A stretch of DNA of 64,000 nt from Chloroflexaceae bacterium (GTDB taxonomy: Bacteria > Chloroflexota > Chloroflexia > Chloroflexales > Chloroflexaceae): NCBI GenBank assembly GCA_025057155.1, contig JANWYD010000010.1:62001-126000 (forward strand), read 5' to 3'. The translations under genes were made by a program, and so were the position numbers. The notes beneath the pieces were generated by a model, which saw nothing but the letters and a program-made list of their open reading frames with translations, searched no databases and had not been told where the DNA came from. Of this stretch, positions 9,043-17,040 are shown piece by piece; positions within the stretch are counted from its first letter, which is position 1, and each line of letters opens with the position of its first letter.

Positions 9043-9468
9043 ATGAAGCGCGCATACCGGCTGCGCCGTCCGGAGCACTTCCGGCGCGTCAGGCGCGAAG
9101 GTCGAACATATACCTCGCCACATCTGACGCTGCAAGTCGCGGCGGGCCGGCGCAAGCGGACACGTTGCGGGTTTGTGGTCAGCAAGCAGTTTGGCGCAGC
9201 AGTGCGGCGCAATCGCGCCAGGCGACGGGTGCGCGAAGCGGTGCGCCTGGCATTGCCCTCTATCGTTCCAGGCTACGATCTCGTCTTTGTCGTTCGAGGC
9301 GTCTCGGTGCTGACTATGCCTTTCTCGTCGCTCCAGCGCGAGGTGGAACACTTGCTGCGCCGGGCATGCCTCTGGTCTGACACCGCTGGCGCCGACACCA
9401 TCGTCGACGCGCTTGCTGCTGAACATGTTCCATCGGGGAAGGGAGTGAATCCTGATCCCGTACCATAA
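9043..9468 (+). CDS. rnpA: Ribonuclease P protein component
   Basis: A 141-residue basic protein that assists the RNase P RNA in tRNA 5' maturation. The N-terminus MKRAYRLRRPEHFRRVRREG and the signature RRNRARRRVREAVR (RNR motif) are typical. The frame is open further upstream, but family similarity begins at ATG 9043, which is the start chosen. Residues beyond about 115 are a non-conserved extension. It lies 12 bp before yidC. Confidence 0.95.
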   Translation: MKRAYRLRRPEHFRRVRREGRTYTSPHLTLQVAAGRRKRTRCGFVVSKQFGAAVRRNRARRRVREAVRLALPSIVPGYDLVFVVRGVSVLTMPFSSLQREVEHLLRRACLWSDTAGADTIVDALAAEHVPSGKGVNPDPVP

Positions 9469-9480
9469 AGGATTGCACGT

Positions 9481-10479
9481 ATGGGCGCCATCTGGTCCTC
9501 GTTCGTTGGCTTTCTCGAATTAGCCCTGATCTGGTTCTCGTCCATCACGGGCAACGTTGCCCTGGGGATCGTGCTCTTTACTATCGCAGCGCGCATCGTG
9601 ATCCTGCCGTTGACCCTCAGTTCCATTCGTTCAAGCCGGCGCATGCAGGAACTGCAACCGATGATAAAAGAGTTGCAGCGCAAGTATGGCAAGGATCCCC
9701 AGAAGCTCAACGAAGAGACCCTCAAGCTCTACCGGGAGTACAAAATCAATCCCCTCGGCGGGTGTCTGCCCCTGTTGTTGCAACTGCCGATCTTCTTCGG
9801 CGTCTATCAGGCAGTCTACCATCTCTTTGGCGGCGAGGCGGGCCGCCAGTACCTTAGCGAGCGGGCCGCCGCGCGCCTTGCCGACCCGGCAATTGCCGAG
9901 ATCTTCTCTCAGAAGCTGTTCGGGGTGATCGAGGTCGGCGGTGTCACCTTCGGACCGACCGGATTCGCCGGCTTCGCCTATCTGATATTGCCTGTGCTCT
10001 CCATCGTGCTGCAACTGGTGCAGACGTTAATGGCCACGCCGCGGGTCCAGGATCCGCAACAGAAGGCCATGACCCAGATGATGATGTTCATGCCCCTGGT
10101 GTTTGGCTACATCGCCTTCACCTTCCCGCAGGGAGCGGTGCTCTACTGGGTGGTCAGCAGCGTGGTCGGCATTGTGCAGCAGTATTTCACGTCGGGCTGG
10201 GGGTCGCTGGCCAACTACCTGAAGTTCCTGCCACCGGACGGCAAGCCTTCGACGCTGACGCCAGCGCTGGCCTCCGCAGCGGCGGGCGCCGAAACCTCCG
10301 CTGCCGCGACGCCGCGCGCCGATTTCTGGAGCGTCATGCGTCCGCTGACCGAGGCGCCGGAGACGCCCCCTGAGACGCTCGCCCCGGAACCGGTACAGCC
10401 CGACGCCAGTGAAGCGCCTCCCGCACCGCGCCAGCCCGCGCAGGCCGCCAATCCGCGGAAGCCGCGCCGGCGCAAATGA
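9481..10479 (+). CDS. yidC: Membrane protein insertase YidC (Oxa1 family)
   Basis: A 332-residue insertase of the short Gram-positive/Oxa1 type, without the large periplasmic domain of proteobacterial YidC. Family sequences seen include NVALGIVLFTIAARIVILPL, the cytoplasmic loop with KYGKDPQKLNEE, INPLGGCLPLLLQLPIFFGVY, and late membrane segments ending before residue about 245. The conserved positive residue in the groove segment is probably the Arg of TIAARIV. The tail (about 255-332) is Ala/Pro-rich and ends RKPRRRK, likely ribosome-contacting. Confidence 0.95.
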   Translation: MGAIWSSFVGFLELALIWFSSITGNVALGIVLFTIAARIVILPLTLSSIRSSRRMQELQPMIKELQRKYGKDPQKLNEETLKLYREYKINPLGGCLPLLLQLPIFFGVYQAVYHLFGGEAGRQYLSERAAARLADPAIAEIFSQKLFGVIEVGGVTFGPTGFAGFAYLILPVLSIVLQLVQTLMATPRVQDPQQKAMTQMMMFMPLVFGYIAFTFPQGAVLYWVVSSVVGIVQQYFTSGWGSLANYLKFLPPDGKPSTLTPALASAAAGAETSAAATPRADFWSVMRPLTEAPETPPETLAPEPVQPDASEAPPAPRQPAQAANPRKPRRRK

Positions 10480-10610
10480 GAGCGGAACAGATAGGAACGG
10501 GGATGCTGGGCGAGATCGGGAGAGGGGGCGTGGGAGGCGCAGCCCTCCGCGTAACGATCCGTCCATCATCCGCGGGTTGTCAGGCCGCCAGCCTGCACAC
10601 AAGGAGCACT

Positions 10611-11306
10611 ATGAAGAGCATCGAGATCAGCGCGCGCACCGTCGCCGAGGCTGTTGAGCTGGCCCTGGCCCAGCTCGGTAAGGATCGTGATGAAGTCGCG
10701 ATCGCGGTGCTGGACGCCGGCGAGTCGGGCGATGAGGCCCTGGTGCGTGTGACCGTGGTTGACGATGATGAGGAGACCTCTTCCGCCCCGGTCACTCCCG
10801 CCGCGGCTTCTGGTGGGACTGAGGTGCAGGAGATCGCGCGCACCATCCTTGAGGAGTTGCTGGAGCGCATGGATATCCATGCCTATGTCACGCCGGTGGT
10901 CACACGCGTGCCCGGACAGAAGGGCGACATCGAAGAGACTATCACGCTGCACGTCGAGGGCGCCGACGAGGAGGCCATGGGACTGCTGATTGGCCGGCGG
11001 GGCGAAACCTTGCGCTCGCTCCAGTTTCTGCTCAACCTCCTGGTGAGCCGGCGCGTTCAGAAGTGGCCCCAGATTGTGGTTGATGTGGGCAACTATCGCC
11101 AGCGCCGCCAGGAGTCGCTGGAAGGTCTCGCCCGCCGCATGGCCGAGCGCGTGCGCCAGACCGGCCGCCCCATTATGCTCGAGCCGATGGCGGCCTATGA
11201 GCGGCGCATCGTGCACCTGGCGCTCCGTGAAGATAAGACGATCTACACCGAGAGCACCGGCGAGGGCGAGAACCGCAAGATCGTGATCTATCCCGCCAAA
11301 CAGTGA
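10611..11306 (+). CDS. jag: Jag/KhpB RNA-binding protein (Jag-N, KH, R3H)
   Basis: A 231-residue protein. Residues 1-50 are a Jag-N domain (MKSIEISARTVAEAVELALA). A KH domain contains GLLIGRRGETLRSLQFLLN, and a C-terminal R3H domain contains MAAYERRIVHLAL. KhpB proteins bind RNA and are tied to elongation of the cell wall in Firmicutes. ATG 10611 has AAGGAG five bases upstream; the frame is open upstream but that part is unlike the family. Placement after yidC (spoIIIJ) is classical. Confidence 0.93.
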   Translation: MKSIEISARTVAEAVELALAQLGKDRDEVAIAVLDAGESGDEALVRVTVVDDDEETSSAPVTPAAASGGTEVQEIARTILEELLERMDIHAYVTPVVTRVPGQKGDIEETITLHVEGADEEAMGLLIGRRGETLRSLQFLLNLLVSRRVQKWPQIVVDVGNYRQRRQESLEGLARRMAERVRQTGRPIMLEPMAAYERRIVHLALREDKTIYTESTGEGENRKIVIYPAKQ

Positions 11307-11317
11307 GCGTTTGACCT

Positions 11318-12163
11318 CTGAGCGTCCTGGAACCCGTTCGCTACCTTGCCATCGGGCACATCACACGCGATTATCTGCTCGAGGGCGGTTACACCCCCGG
11401 CGGCTCGGCGCTGTACGCCGCTGCGGCGGTGGCGCGCCTCGGCGTGACAGCGGGGGTGCTCACGAACGCCAATCCTGCTCATCTTCCCGCCATGCCGTCT
11501 GGTGTGGCGATTGCCGGAGCGGCCAGTTCAATTACCACCACCTTTGCCAATCGGTACGACGCCTCTGGGAGGAGTCAGTGGTTGCACGCTCTTGCGCCGC
11601 CGGTATGCTTCGAGGACTTACCTGCGTCCTGGCGCGCCGCCCCGCTCGTGCATCTCGCGCCCGTCGCTGGCGAAGTCGATCTGGCCTGGGCCGCGGCCTT
11701 TCCGCACGCCCTGGTTGGGGTAACCCCGCAGGGATGGTTGCGCGCCTGGGACGCGCCTCTGCCGGCCCCCGTGCGCCCGGCCCCCTGGCGGCCTGCGGCG
11801 GCGCTGTTGCGCTACGTCCACCTGATCGTTCTTAGCATCGAGGATGTTGGCGGTGACGAGAACCTGGCCAGGTATTACGCCCGGCTGTGCCCACTGGTGG
11901 CCGTTACGCGCGGCGCGGCGGGCGCGACGCTCTATGTGGCGGGTGAGCCGTGCTATGTGCCGCCCTTCCCCGCCCATGAGCGCGACCCGACCGGCGCCGG
12001 CGATGTCTTCGCTGCCGTGCTGCTGCTGCGCCTGTGGGAGACCGGCGATGCCCTGGCCGCGGCTACCTATGCCAGCGCGGCGGCCGCCTGCGCCGTCGAG
12101 GGCCGGGGGCTCGCCGCGCTGCCTGATCGCATGGCCGTGGAGCGGCGCCTGAGCCGCGACTAA
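11318..12163 (+). CDS. PfkB-family carbohydrate/nucleoside kinase
   Basis: The C-terminal signature DPTGAGDVFAAVLL identifies a ribokinase-like (PfkB) ATP-dependent kinase. The substrate cannot be read. The reading frame is open from just after a stop at 11312-11314, and the translated start (VRYLAIGHITRDY, then GGSALYAAAAVARLG) is clearly part of the fold, because the Gly-rich segment is a substrate-binding element. No ATG, GTG or TTG exists upstream of 11429, so I place the start at the CTG of 11318 (CTG 11327 also possible). A GTG start at 11429 would remove the conserved N-terminus. Confidence 0.75.
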   Translation: MSVLEPVRYLAIGHITRDYLLEGGYTPGGSALYAAAAVARLGVTAGVLTNANPAHLPAMPSGVAIAGAASSITTTFANRYDASGRSQWLHALAPPVCFEDLPASWRAAPLVHLAPVAGEVDLAWAAAFPHALVGVTPQGWLRAWDAPLPAPVRPAPWRPAAALLRYVHLIVLSIEDVGGDENLARYYARLCPLVAVTRGAAGATLYVAGEPCYVPPFPAHERDPTGAGDVFAAVLLLRLWETGDALAAATYASAAAACAVEGRGLAALPDRMAVERRLSRD

Positions 12164-12196
12164 CGAAAGCTCTTTTTTCTCTCCTCAGAGGGATGA

Positions 12197-12215
12197 AGGG
12201 AAACCGGGTTTCCCT
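12197..12215. repeat. Palindrome AGGGAAACC-G-GGTTTCCCT between convergent genes
   Basis: Perfect 9-bp arms around a single central base, between the 3' ends of the PfkB gene and the KimA-like gene. The same design (GGGGAAACC-C-GGTTTCCCC) recurs at 62703-62721. It may act as a weak bidirectional terminator; no U-run follows it. Confidence 0.6.
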
Positions 12216-12292
12216 ACGCTCCTCTCAATAAGCCGCCTGGCGTAAGCAAGGGTTCGGAGGAGCGCCGCCCCTCCAAACCTCCCGGAGCAGGG

Positions 12293-14146
12293 CTAGCGTT
12301 CCAGCCGGTAGGGTACACTGGTCACCACCGTGCCCTTCTGGTACATCAACGCCGTCTTGATCAGCCAGCCGGTCTGGTTGTGCAACAGGTGCTCCCACCA
12401 GCGGGCAGGCACAAACTCCGGCAGGATCACCGTGACGACGCCGTCCTTGTAATGCGACTGCACCTCGGCGATGTAGCTGCGCAAGGGTCTGAGCAAGGAG
12501 CGGAAGGGCGACTCCAGCACCACCAGCGGTATATCGCAGCCCCACTCGCGCCAGCGCACCCGTAGCCGCTCGGTCTGGTCAGGGTCGAGGTTGACATACA
12601 CTGCCGTCACATTGTCGGGGGCGATGGAGCGCGCGTACTGCAATGCGGGAAGCACGCCCTTGTGGATGCCGCTGACCAGGACGATGGCCGTATGGCGGCG
12701 CAGATCGGGGAGCTTGACTGCCGTGGAGAGGGAGAGTTGCTCGGCCACGCGCAGGTAATGCTGGTGAATGGCCTGGAAGACCAGCACGAGCAACGGGATA
12801 AGGGTCAGCACGATCCAGGCGCCGTGGGTAAACTTGGTAATTGCCAGGATCACCAGGACAATCGCCGTGAGCACCGTGCCCACTGCGCTGATGAGCGCCC
12901 CCCGTTGCCAGCCCGGCTCGCGCATGCGCAACTGGCGTCGCACCATGCCGGCCTGCGACAGGGTGAAAGAGATGAATACCCCCACGGCGTAGAGCGGCAG
13001 CATGGCGATCTCGTTAGCCTGGAAGATCACTACCAGCAGCGCCGAGAAGAAGCCCAGGGCCAGAATGCCGTTGGAGAACACCAGACGGTCACCCCGTGAG
13101 GCGAACTGCCGGGGCATGAACCGGTCACGCGAGAGAAACGACGCCAGCCGTGGAAAGTCGGCGAAGGCGGTGTTGGCCGCCAGCACCAGGATGAGCGCCG
13201 TGGCCACCTGGATGCCAAAATAGGCCGGGCCGGTTCCCACCACCGTGCGCGCAATCTGCGAGACGATTGTTTCGTGGGTGATCTCGTTGGGCACGGCCTG
13301 GTGCAGATGCGCCAGCCAGGTGATTCCTAAGAACATGGAGATCAGCAGAATGACCATGATTGTCAGGGTCGCAGCGGCATTTCTCGCTTCCGGCGGCTTG
13401 AAGGCCTGCACCCCGTCGCTGATGGCTTCGATGCCGGTGAGCGCGGTGCAGCCGGCGGCGAAGGCGCGCAGGATCAGCCAGAGACCAAGCGCCTCGCCGA
13501 GCTCGGGAACTGGCGGCGGAACAGGGTGGACCACCGGTGTGGCTCCGTAGAGCGCGTCTTTGACGAGGGCGAAGGCGATCAGGCTGAGAATGCTGACGAC
13601 GAAGGCGTAGGTGGGCACGGCGAAAATCGCTCCGCTCTCCTTGACGCCCCGCAGGTTCGCCAGTGTTACCATGGCGATACACAGAAGGGCGATCTCCACG
13701 GCGGCGTGCTTCAGCCCCGGGTAGCCCCAGGTGCTGGCCAGCGAGGTGATGGCCGCTACCCCTGCAGAGATGCTGACCGCAACCGTCAGCACGTAGTCAA
13801 TCAGCAGCGCCGCTGCGGCGACCAGGCCCGCCGTATCGCCCAGGTTGTCACGGCTGACGATGTAGCCGCCCCCGCCCCGCGGGTAGGCCCGAATGGTCTG
13901 CCGGTAGGAAAAGGCGACAATGGCCAGCAGCGCGGCAATGGCCCCGCCAATCGGCAGCGCCAGACCCAGAGCCTGCGTTCCCGCCAGAATGAGCACCGTC
14001 AAAATAGCCTCGGTCGCGTAGGCCACGGAGGAGAGCGCATCAGAAGAAAATACGGCCAGCGCCGTGGCGCGTGTGAGCCGTTCTTGATGCTGTTGTTCAG
14101 TGGCAATGGGCTTGCCGACCAGAAAACGCTTGATCTGCAATGCCAT
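12293..14146 (-). CDS. KimA-like potassium transporter (APC superfamily)
   Basis: A 617-residue protein with about 12 membrane segments (residues 25-450) and a soluble C-terminal domain. The N-terminus (IKRFLVGKPIATEQ, FSSDALSSVAYATE, SYRQTIRAYPRGGGGYIVSR, LLIDYVLTVAVSISAG) closely follows Bacillus KimA (YdaO), a high-affinity K+/H+ symporter controlled by c-di-AMP. Plain amino-acid permease is the alternative. Start chosen at ATG 14146 because it has GAAGGG nearby and matches the KimA N-terminus; an upstream in-frame start would add 19 residues. The leader carries a promoter and a terminator-like hairpin. Confidence 0.8.
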   Translation of the reverse strand: MALQIKRFLVGKPIATEQQHQERLTRATALAVFSSDALSSVAYATEAILTVLILAGTQALGLALPIGGAIAALLAIVAFSYRQTIRAYPRGGGGYIVSRDNLGDTAGLVAAAALLIDYVLTVAVSISAGVAAITSLASTWGYPGLKHAAVEIALLCIAMVTLANLRGVKESGAIFAVPTYAFVVSILSLIAFALVKDALYGATPVVHPVPPPVPELGEALGLWLILRAFAAGCTALTGIEAISDGVQAFKPPEARNAAATLTIMVILLISMFLGITWLAHLHQAVPNEITHETIVSQIARTVVGTGPAYFGIQVATALILVLAANTAFADFPRLASFLSRDRFMPRQFASRGDRLVFSNGILALGFFSALLVVIFQANEIAMLPLYAVGVFISFTLSQAGMVRRQLRMREPGWQRGALISAVGTVLTAIVLVILAITKFTHGAWIVLTLIPLLVLVFQAIHQHYLRVAEQLSLSTAVKLPDLRRHTAIVLVSGIHKGVLPALQYARSIAPDNVTAVYVNLDPDQTERLRVRWREWGCDIPLVVLESPFRSLLRPLRSYIAEVQSHYKDGVVTVILPEFVPARWWEHLLHNQTGWLIKTALMYQKGTVVTSVPYRLER

Positions 14147-14201
14147 ACGGTTCAGCCCTTCAAACCGCTCACCAGCAATCGGTCGTAAAAGAAGCGCAAA
14201 C

Positions 14202-14234
14202 AAAAAACCTGACTACCGTGGCAGTCGGGTTTTT
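14202..14234 (-). terminator. Intrinsic terminator/attenuator in the leader of the KimA-like gene
   Basis: On the minus strand the RNA reads AAAAACCCGACTGCCACGGT followed by AGTCAGGTTTTTT: a stem pairing CGACT with AGTC(A)G and the A-run with a six-U tail. It lies about 55 nt upstream of the start codon and downstream of the promoter at 14297-14328, so it would stop transcription before the gene unless regulated. A second potential stem, GGACC with GGTCC (14242-14246 and 14261-14265), lies just before it. Confidence 0.65.
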
Positions 14235-14296
14235 ACCTGTTGGACCGCGCTGGTGATGATGGTCCTTATCCATTGATCAAAGCCCAATGTGCCAGC

Positions 14297-14328
14297 ACTA
14301 TAGCAAAATGTTGGCCCTTGCACGTCAA
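14297..14328 (-). promoter_or_regulatory. Extended -10 promoter of the KimA-like gene
   Basis: The minus strand has TTGACG (14323-14328) and TGCTATAGT with -10 TATAGT at 14297-14302. The 20-bp spacing is long, but the TGn extension compensates. Predicted start near 14290, giving a leader of about 145 nt. The remainder of the gap (14329-14597) holds degenerate palindromic text (ggggtgtgaggaaccc and complement-like partner) and the upstream region of the ABC ATPase gene. Confidence 0.5.
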
Positions 14329-14597
14329 TGTTTCTTGCCAGTGCGTGATGATCCTTCAACTCTTCACTGCGGTTGAAGGGGTGTGAGGAACCCGGCTTTC
14401 CCCACACCCCTGCCCGATGCGCGCGTTTGCAAGGGCACAGCCCTCCTACGAGCGCCTGTCGGCAGGAGGGGCGGGGAGGGCTGCGCACTCCACAGGATTA
14501 CATCCTGGTATGCCAGCGCGGTGCGGCACAGCCGCGCCAGTACCTGGTGTAGAATATCACAAATCTCGGTTTCCAGCGCACAGGACCGACGCGAACC

Positions 14598-15545
14598 ATG
14601 ACAGACCTGGCAATTGTGACCCGTGGTTTACGCAAGCACTATGGTGCGGTGATCGCGGTTGATGGGATCGACCTGGCGGTCCCCACCGGGACGATCTACG
14701 CACTGTTGGGGCCGAACGGGGCGGGCAAGACGACAACCATCAATATGCTCACCACTCTGGCCGTGCCGACGGCAGGCGAGGCGTTCGTGTGCGGCTACGA
14801 TGTTGTCCGGCAGGCCGATCAGGTGCGCGCGTGCATCGGGGTGACATTTCAGGACATCGTGCTCGATGCCGATCTGACGGGCCGCGAGGTGCTTGACATC
14901 CATGGCCGGCTCTACCGCCTGCCCGCCGCCTTGCGCCGCCAGCGTATCGCGGAACTCGTCGAGCTGGTGCAACTGGGCGAGACGATTGACCGGCGTGTGC
15001 ACACCTATTCGGGCGGCATGAAGCGCCGGCTGGAACTGGCCCGCGGGCTGATGACCGATCCCCGGGTGCTCTTTCTCGACGAGCCGACGCAGGGCCTCGA
15101 CCCGCAGAACCGGGTGGGGATCTGGAGCTACCTCCGCTCCTTGAACCGTGAGCGCGGTCTGACGCTCCTCCTCACCACCCACTACATGGACGAAGCGGAG
15201 GCCCTCGCCGGGCGGGTAGGCATCGTTGACTACGGCCGTCTTGTCGCCGAAGGAACGCCGGGTGAGCTGGCAGCCGCTCTGGGCGCCGATGTGATCCGCG
15301 TGCGTGGTTCCGGAAATCGGGAGCATTTCGTGTCCCACGTCGCGGCCCTCCCCTTCGTTGCGCGCGTCGAAATCGATCCGGAAGCGGCAATGGTGCTGGT
15401 GTACGTAGATAGCGGCAGCCGGCGTCTGGTTGAGGTAGTGGGCCTGGCTAGCGGTGACGGCTTTGTGGTCGAAGACGTGACAGTCTCGCGTCCTGGCCTC
15501 GGGGATGTGTTTTTGCACCATACCGGGCGGGCGCTCCGTGATTGA
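14598..15545 (+). CDS. ABC-2 type exporter, ATP-binding subunit (DrrA-like)
   Basis: A 315-residue ATPase with Walker A GPNGAGKTT (38-46), signature YSGGMKRRLELARG, Walker B VLFLDEP and switch histidine in TTHYMDEAE. The extra C-terminal domain (about 220-315) is typical of the DrrA/NatA class, which energise export of drugs, lipids or polysaccharides with a separate ABC-2 permease. The partner permease is at 16045-16800, but 499 bp of repeat-filled DNA now separates the two genes. Substrate unknown. Confidence 0.93.
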   Translation: MTDLAIVTRGLRKHYGAVIAVDGIDLAVPTGTIYALLGPNGAGKTTTINMLTTLAVPTAGEAFVCGYDVVRQADQVRACIGVTFQDIVLDADLTGREVLDIHGRLYRLPAALRRQRIAELVELVQLGETIDRRVHTYSGGMKRRLELARGLMTDPRVLFLDEPTQGLDPQNRVGIWSYLRSLNRERGLTLLLTTHYMDEAEALAGRVGIVDYGRLVAEGTPGELAAALGADVIRVRGSGNREHFVSHVAALPFVARVEIDPEAAMVLVYVDSGSRRLVEVVGLASGDGFVVEDVTVSRPGLGDVFLHHTGRALRD

Positions 15546-15640
15546 GGATGAGGGAAACGCGCTTTCCCGAAGCCTCTGCCTGATAGAACTCGCCCGGCCC
15601 ACCCTTCCGGGTTGGGCCCGACCCTCCAGCCTGGGCTAGA

Positions 15641-15962
15641 TAGTCTGTTAACAAAGTTTGTCGCTAGACCCTCACCCACTCTCTAACCCTTCCCCGCCGG
15701 GGGAGGATCTCAGGTATATTTTTGGGCGAGCAGGGGTTTTCAGCATTCCAATGCGCTTACGGTCCTCACCCCCCTGCCCCCCTCTCCCGCGCGCGGGAGA
15801 GGGGGGAGTTGGGTGTCCCAATGCCCCGGATGGCGAATGCGACGTGAGGATGCTGGAAACCCCTACACCTGAGAAGCCGGGGGAGGGCGCTCGGCTCCTC
15901 CCCCAACTGGGGGAGGCTGGGAGGGGGCGGAAATGCCAGGGAACTTACTTCGGAGAATACTA
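15641..15962. mobile_element. MITE family 2, copy b, interrupted by a family 1 MITE
   Basis: Left part 15641-15706 reads tagtctgttaacaaagtttg and continues ctaacccttccccgccgggg; right part from about 15876 continues gcgctcggctcctcccccaa and ends gggaacttacttcgg. Removing 15707-15886 gives an element of about 142 bp colinear with copies at 8699 and 42854. The right end is degraded. The insert is flanked by gccgggggagg at 15696-15706 and 15876-15886, an 11-bp direct duplication. Confidence 0.75.
15708..15874. mobile_element. MITE family 1, copy A (nested insertion)
   Basis: A 167-bp element starting tctcagg and ending cccctacacctgaga. Its centre is a perfect palindrome ctctcccgcgcgcgggagag. 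The blocks gcattccaatgcgctt, gtcctcacc, gttgggtgtcccaatg and gtgaggatg(tg)ctgg are shared with copy B at 62526-62698. The left terminal repeat is diverged in this copy (tctcaggtatattttt). No coding capacity. Confidence 0.8.
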
Positions 15963-15973
15963 AACTCTCCAGG

Positions 15974-16003
15974 TTGATATAAACCCTTTTCATTGTGTAT
16001 AAT
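15974..16003 (+). promoter_or_regulatory. Promoter of the ABC permease gene
   Basis: TTGATA (15974-15979), 18-bp spacer, TATAAT (15998-16003). The start site near 16010 gives a 35-nt leader to the ATG at 16045. It lies immediately beyond the nested MITEs, so the permease does not depend on read-through from the ATPase gene. Confidence 0.75.
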
Positions 16004-16044
16004 CTAGCTGTGAAATCTGCCTGGAACATGAAAGGTCTACACCT

Positions 16045-16800
16045 ATGAATGCGACCCTGGTCATCTGGAACAAGCATATGACCAAGTTCCTCCGCAGCAC
16101 CGAAGAACTGCTGGGGTTGCTGCTACAGTCAGTGCTGTGGGTCGTGCTCTTTGGCGTGGGCATGCGCGGGATGATCGGCGAGGTGGACGGCAGCGACTAC
16201 ATGTCCTACATCCTGCCGGGAATCATCGCGCTGAGCGCCCTGGGCGGGTCGGTAGGCGGCGGCATGGTGCTTCTCGACGAGCGCCTGCGCGGCATTCTGA
16301 AGGAGTATCTGGCCGCGCCCATCCCTCGATTGAGCATTCTCCTCGGCAGTGCCACGAGCACCGCCACCAAGGCGTTGATCCAGGCCCTGATCATGCTGCT
16401 GGTAGGTATTCTCATGGGCGCTCGTCTGGCGCCTAACCCGTTCGGATGGTTGGCCTCCCTGCTCTTGCTGACGATCTTCGCGGTAGGCTTCAGCGGGTTG
16501 GCGCTGGCCGTGGCTGCCGTCTCGCGCTCGATTGCGGGCTACCACGGCATGATCTTCCTCTTCAACCTGCCGCTGCTTTTCGCCTCGAATGCCCTCTATC
16601 CGCTCGCTGTGCTGCCGGGATGGATGTTGGCCATCGTTTTGTTCAATCCGACCACCTATCTCATCGATGCGGTGCGTGGCCTGGCCTTCGGCACGCCCTA
16701 TACCCTCCCGTTGCCCCTCAGCGTGGCCGTGCTGACGCTATTCGCCCTCGCCTGCACCTGGCTGGCGCTGGTGGTATTTCAGCGTTCCATTCGGGGTTAA
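16045..16800 (+). CDS. ABC-2 type transporter permease
   Basis: A 251-residue protein with six predicted membrane segments and the ABC-2 pattern (SYILPGIIALSALGGSVGGG, then FNLPLLFASNALYPLAVLPGW before the last helices). It would pair with the ATPase at 14598-15545 to form an exporter. Start ATG 16045. The substrate is not evident. The C-terminal FNLPLLFxSNAxYP motif matches the daunorubicin/polyketide-type permeases. Confidence 0.9.
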   Translation: MNATLVIWNKHMTKFLRSTEELLGLLLQSVLWVVLFGVGMRGMIGEVDGSDYMSYILPGIIALSALGGSVGGGMVLLDERLRGILKEYLAAPIPRLSILLGSATSTATKALIQALIMLLVGILMGARLAPNPFGWLASLLLLTIFAVGFSGLALAVAAVSRSIAGYHGMIFLFNLPLLFASNALYPLAVLPGWMLAIVLFNPTTYLIDAVRGLAFGTPYTLPLPLSVAVLTLFALACTWLALVVFQRSIRG

Positions 16801-16913
16801 AGACAACCACCGACCTCGGGGAGGCGTTTCCTCTCGTAAGACTCTCTCCTCAGGCGGCCATGCATGCCCCGTAGTTGGGCGGGGGGCAGCTCTCGACCTT
16901 CCTGCCCTTCTGG

Positions 16914-16949
16914 ACCGGCAGGGGCGACCGGTCGATCGCCCCTGCCGGT
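16914..16949. terminator. Hairpin between convergent genes
   Basis: Perfect 14-bp arms accggcaggggcga (16914-16927) and complement (16936-16949) with an 8-nt loop, in the gap between the permease and the LytM-like gene that run towards each other. No U-tract. A relative with one mismatch occurs near 58782-58808, so it may be a dispersed repeat used as a terminator. Confidence 0.6.
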
Positions 16950-17040
16950 ATGCGCGATGACGCCCGACACTCTACCGGCGCCAACGGCTTCTCTGTGCCG
17001 CTCAGGGTTCCTCGGGGGATCAAGCATTCCGGTCAGCGCT

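Noticed and set aside
8804-9046. Plus-strand frame between rpmH and rnpA
   Set aside because: It begins inside MITE 2 copy a and has no protein-like features.
14207-14290. T-box or histidine leader-peptide attenuator upstream of the KimA-like gene (a minus-strand mini-frame contains three His codons)
   Set aside because: The T-box core sequence is absent and the downstream gene is a transporter of the KimA type, not a histidine gene. Three His codons in a short frame are not enough.
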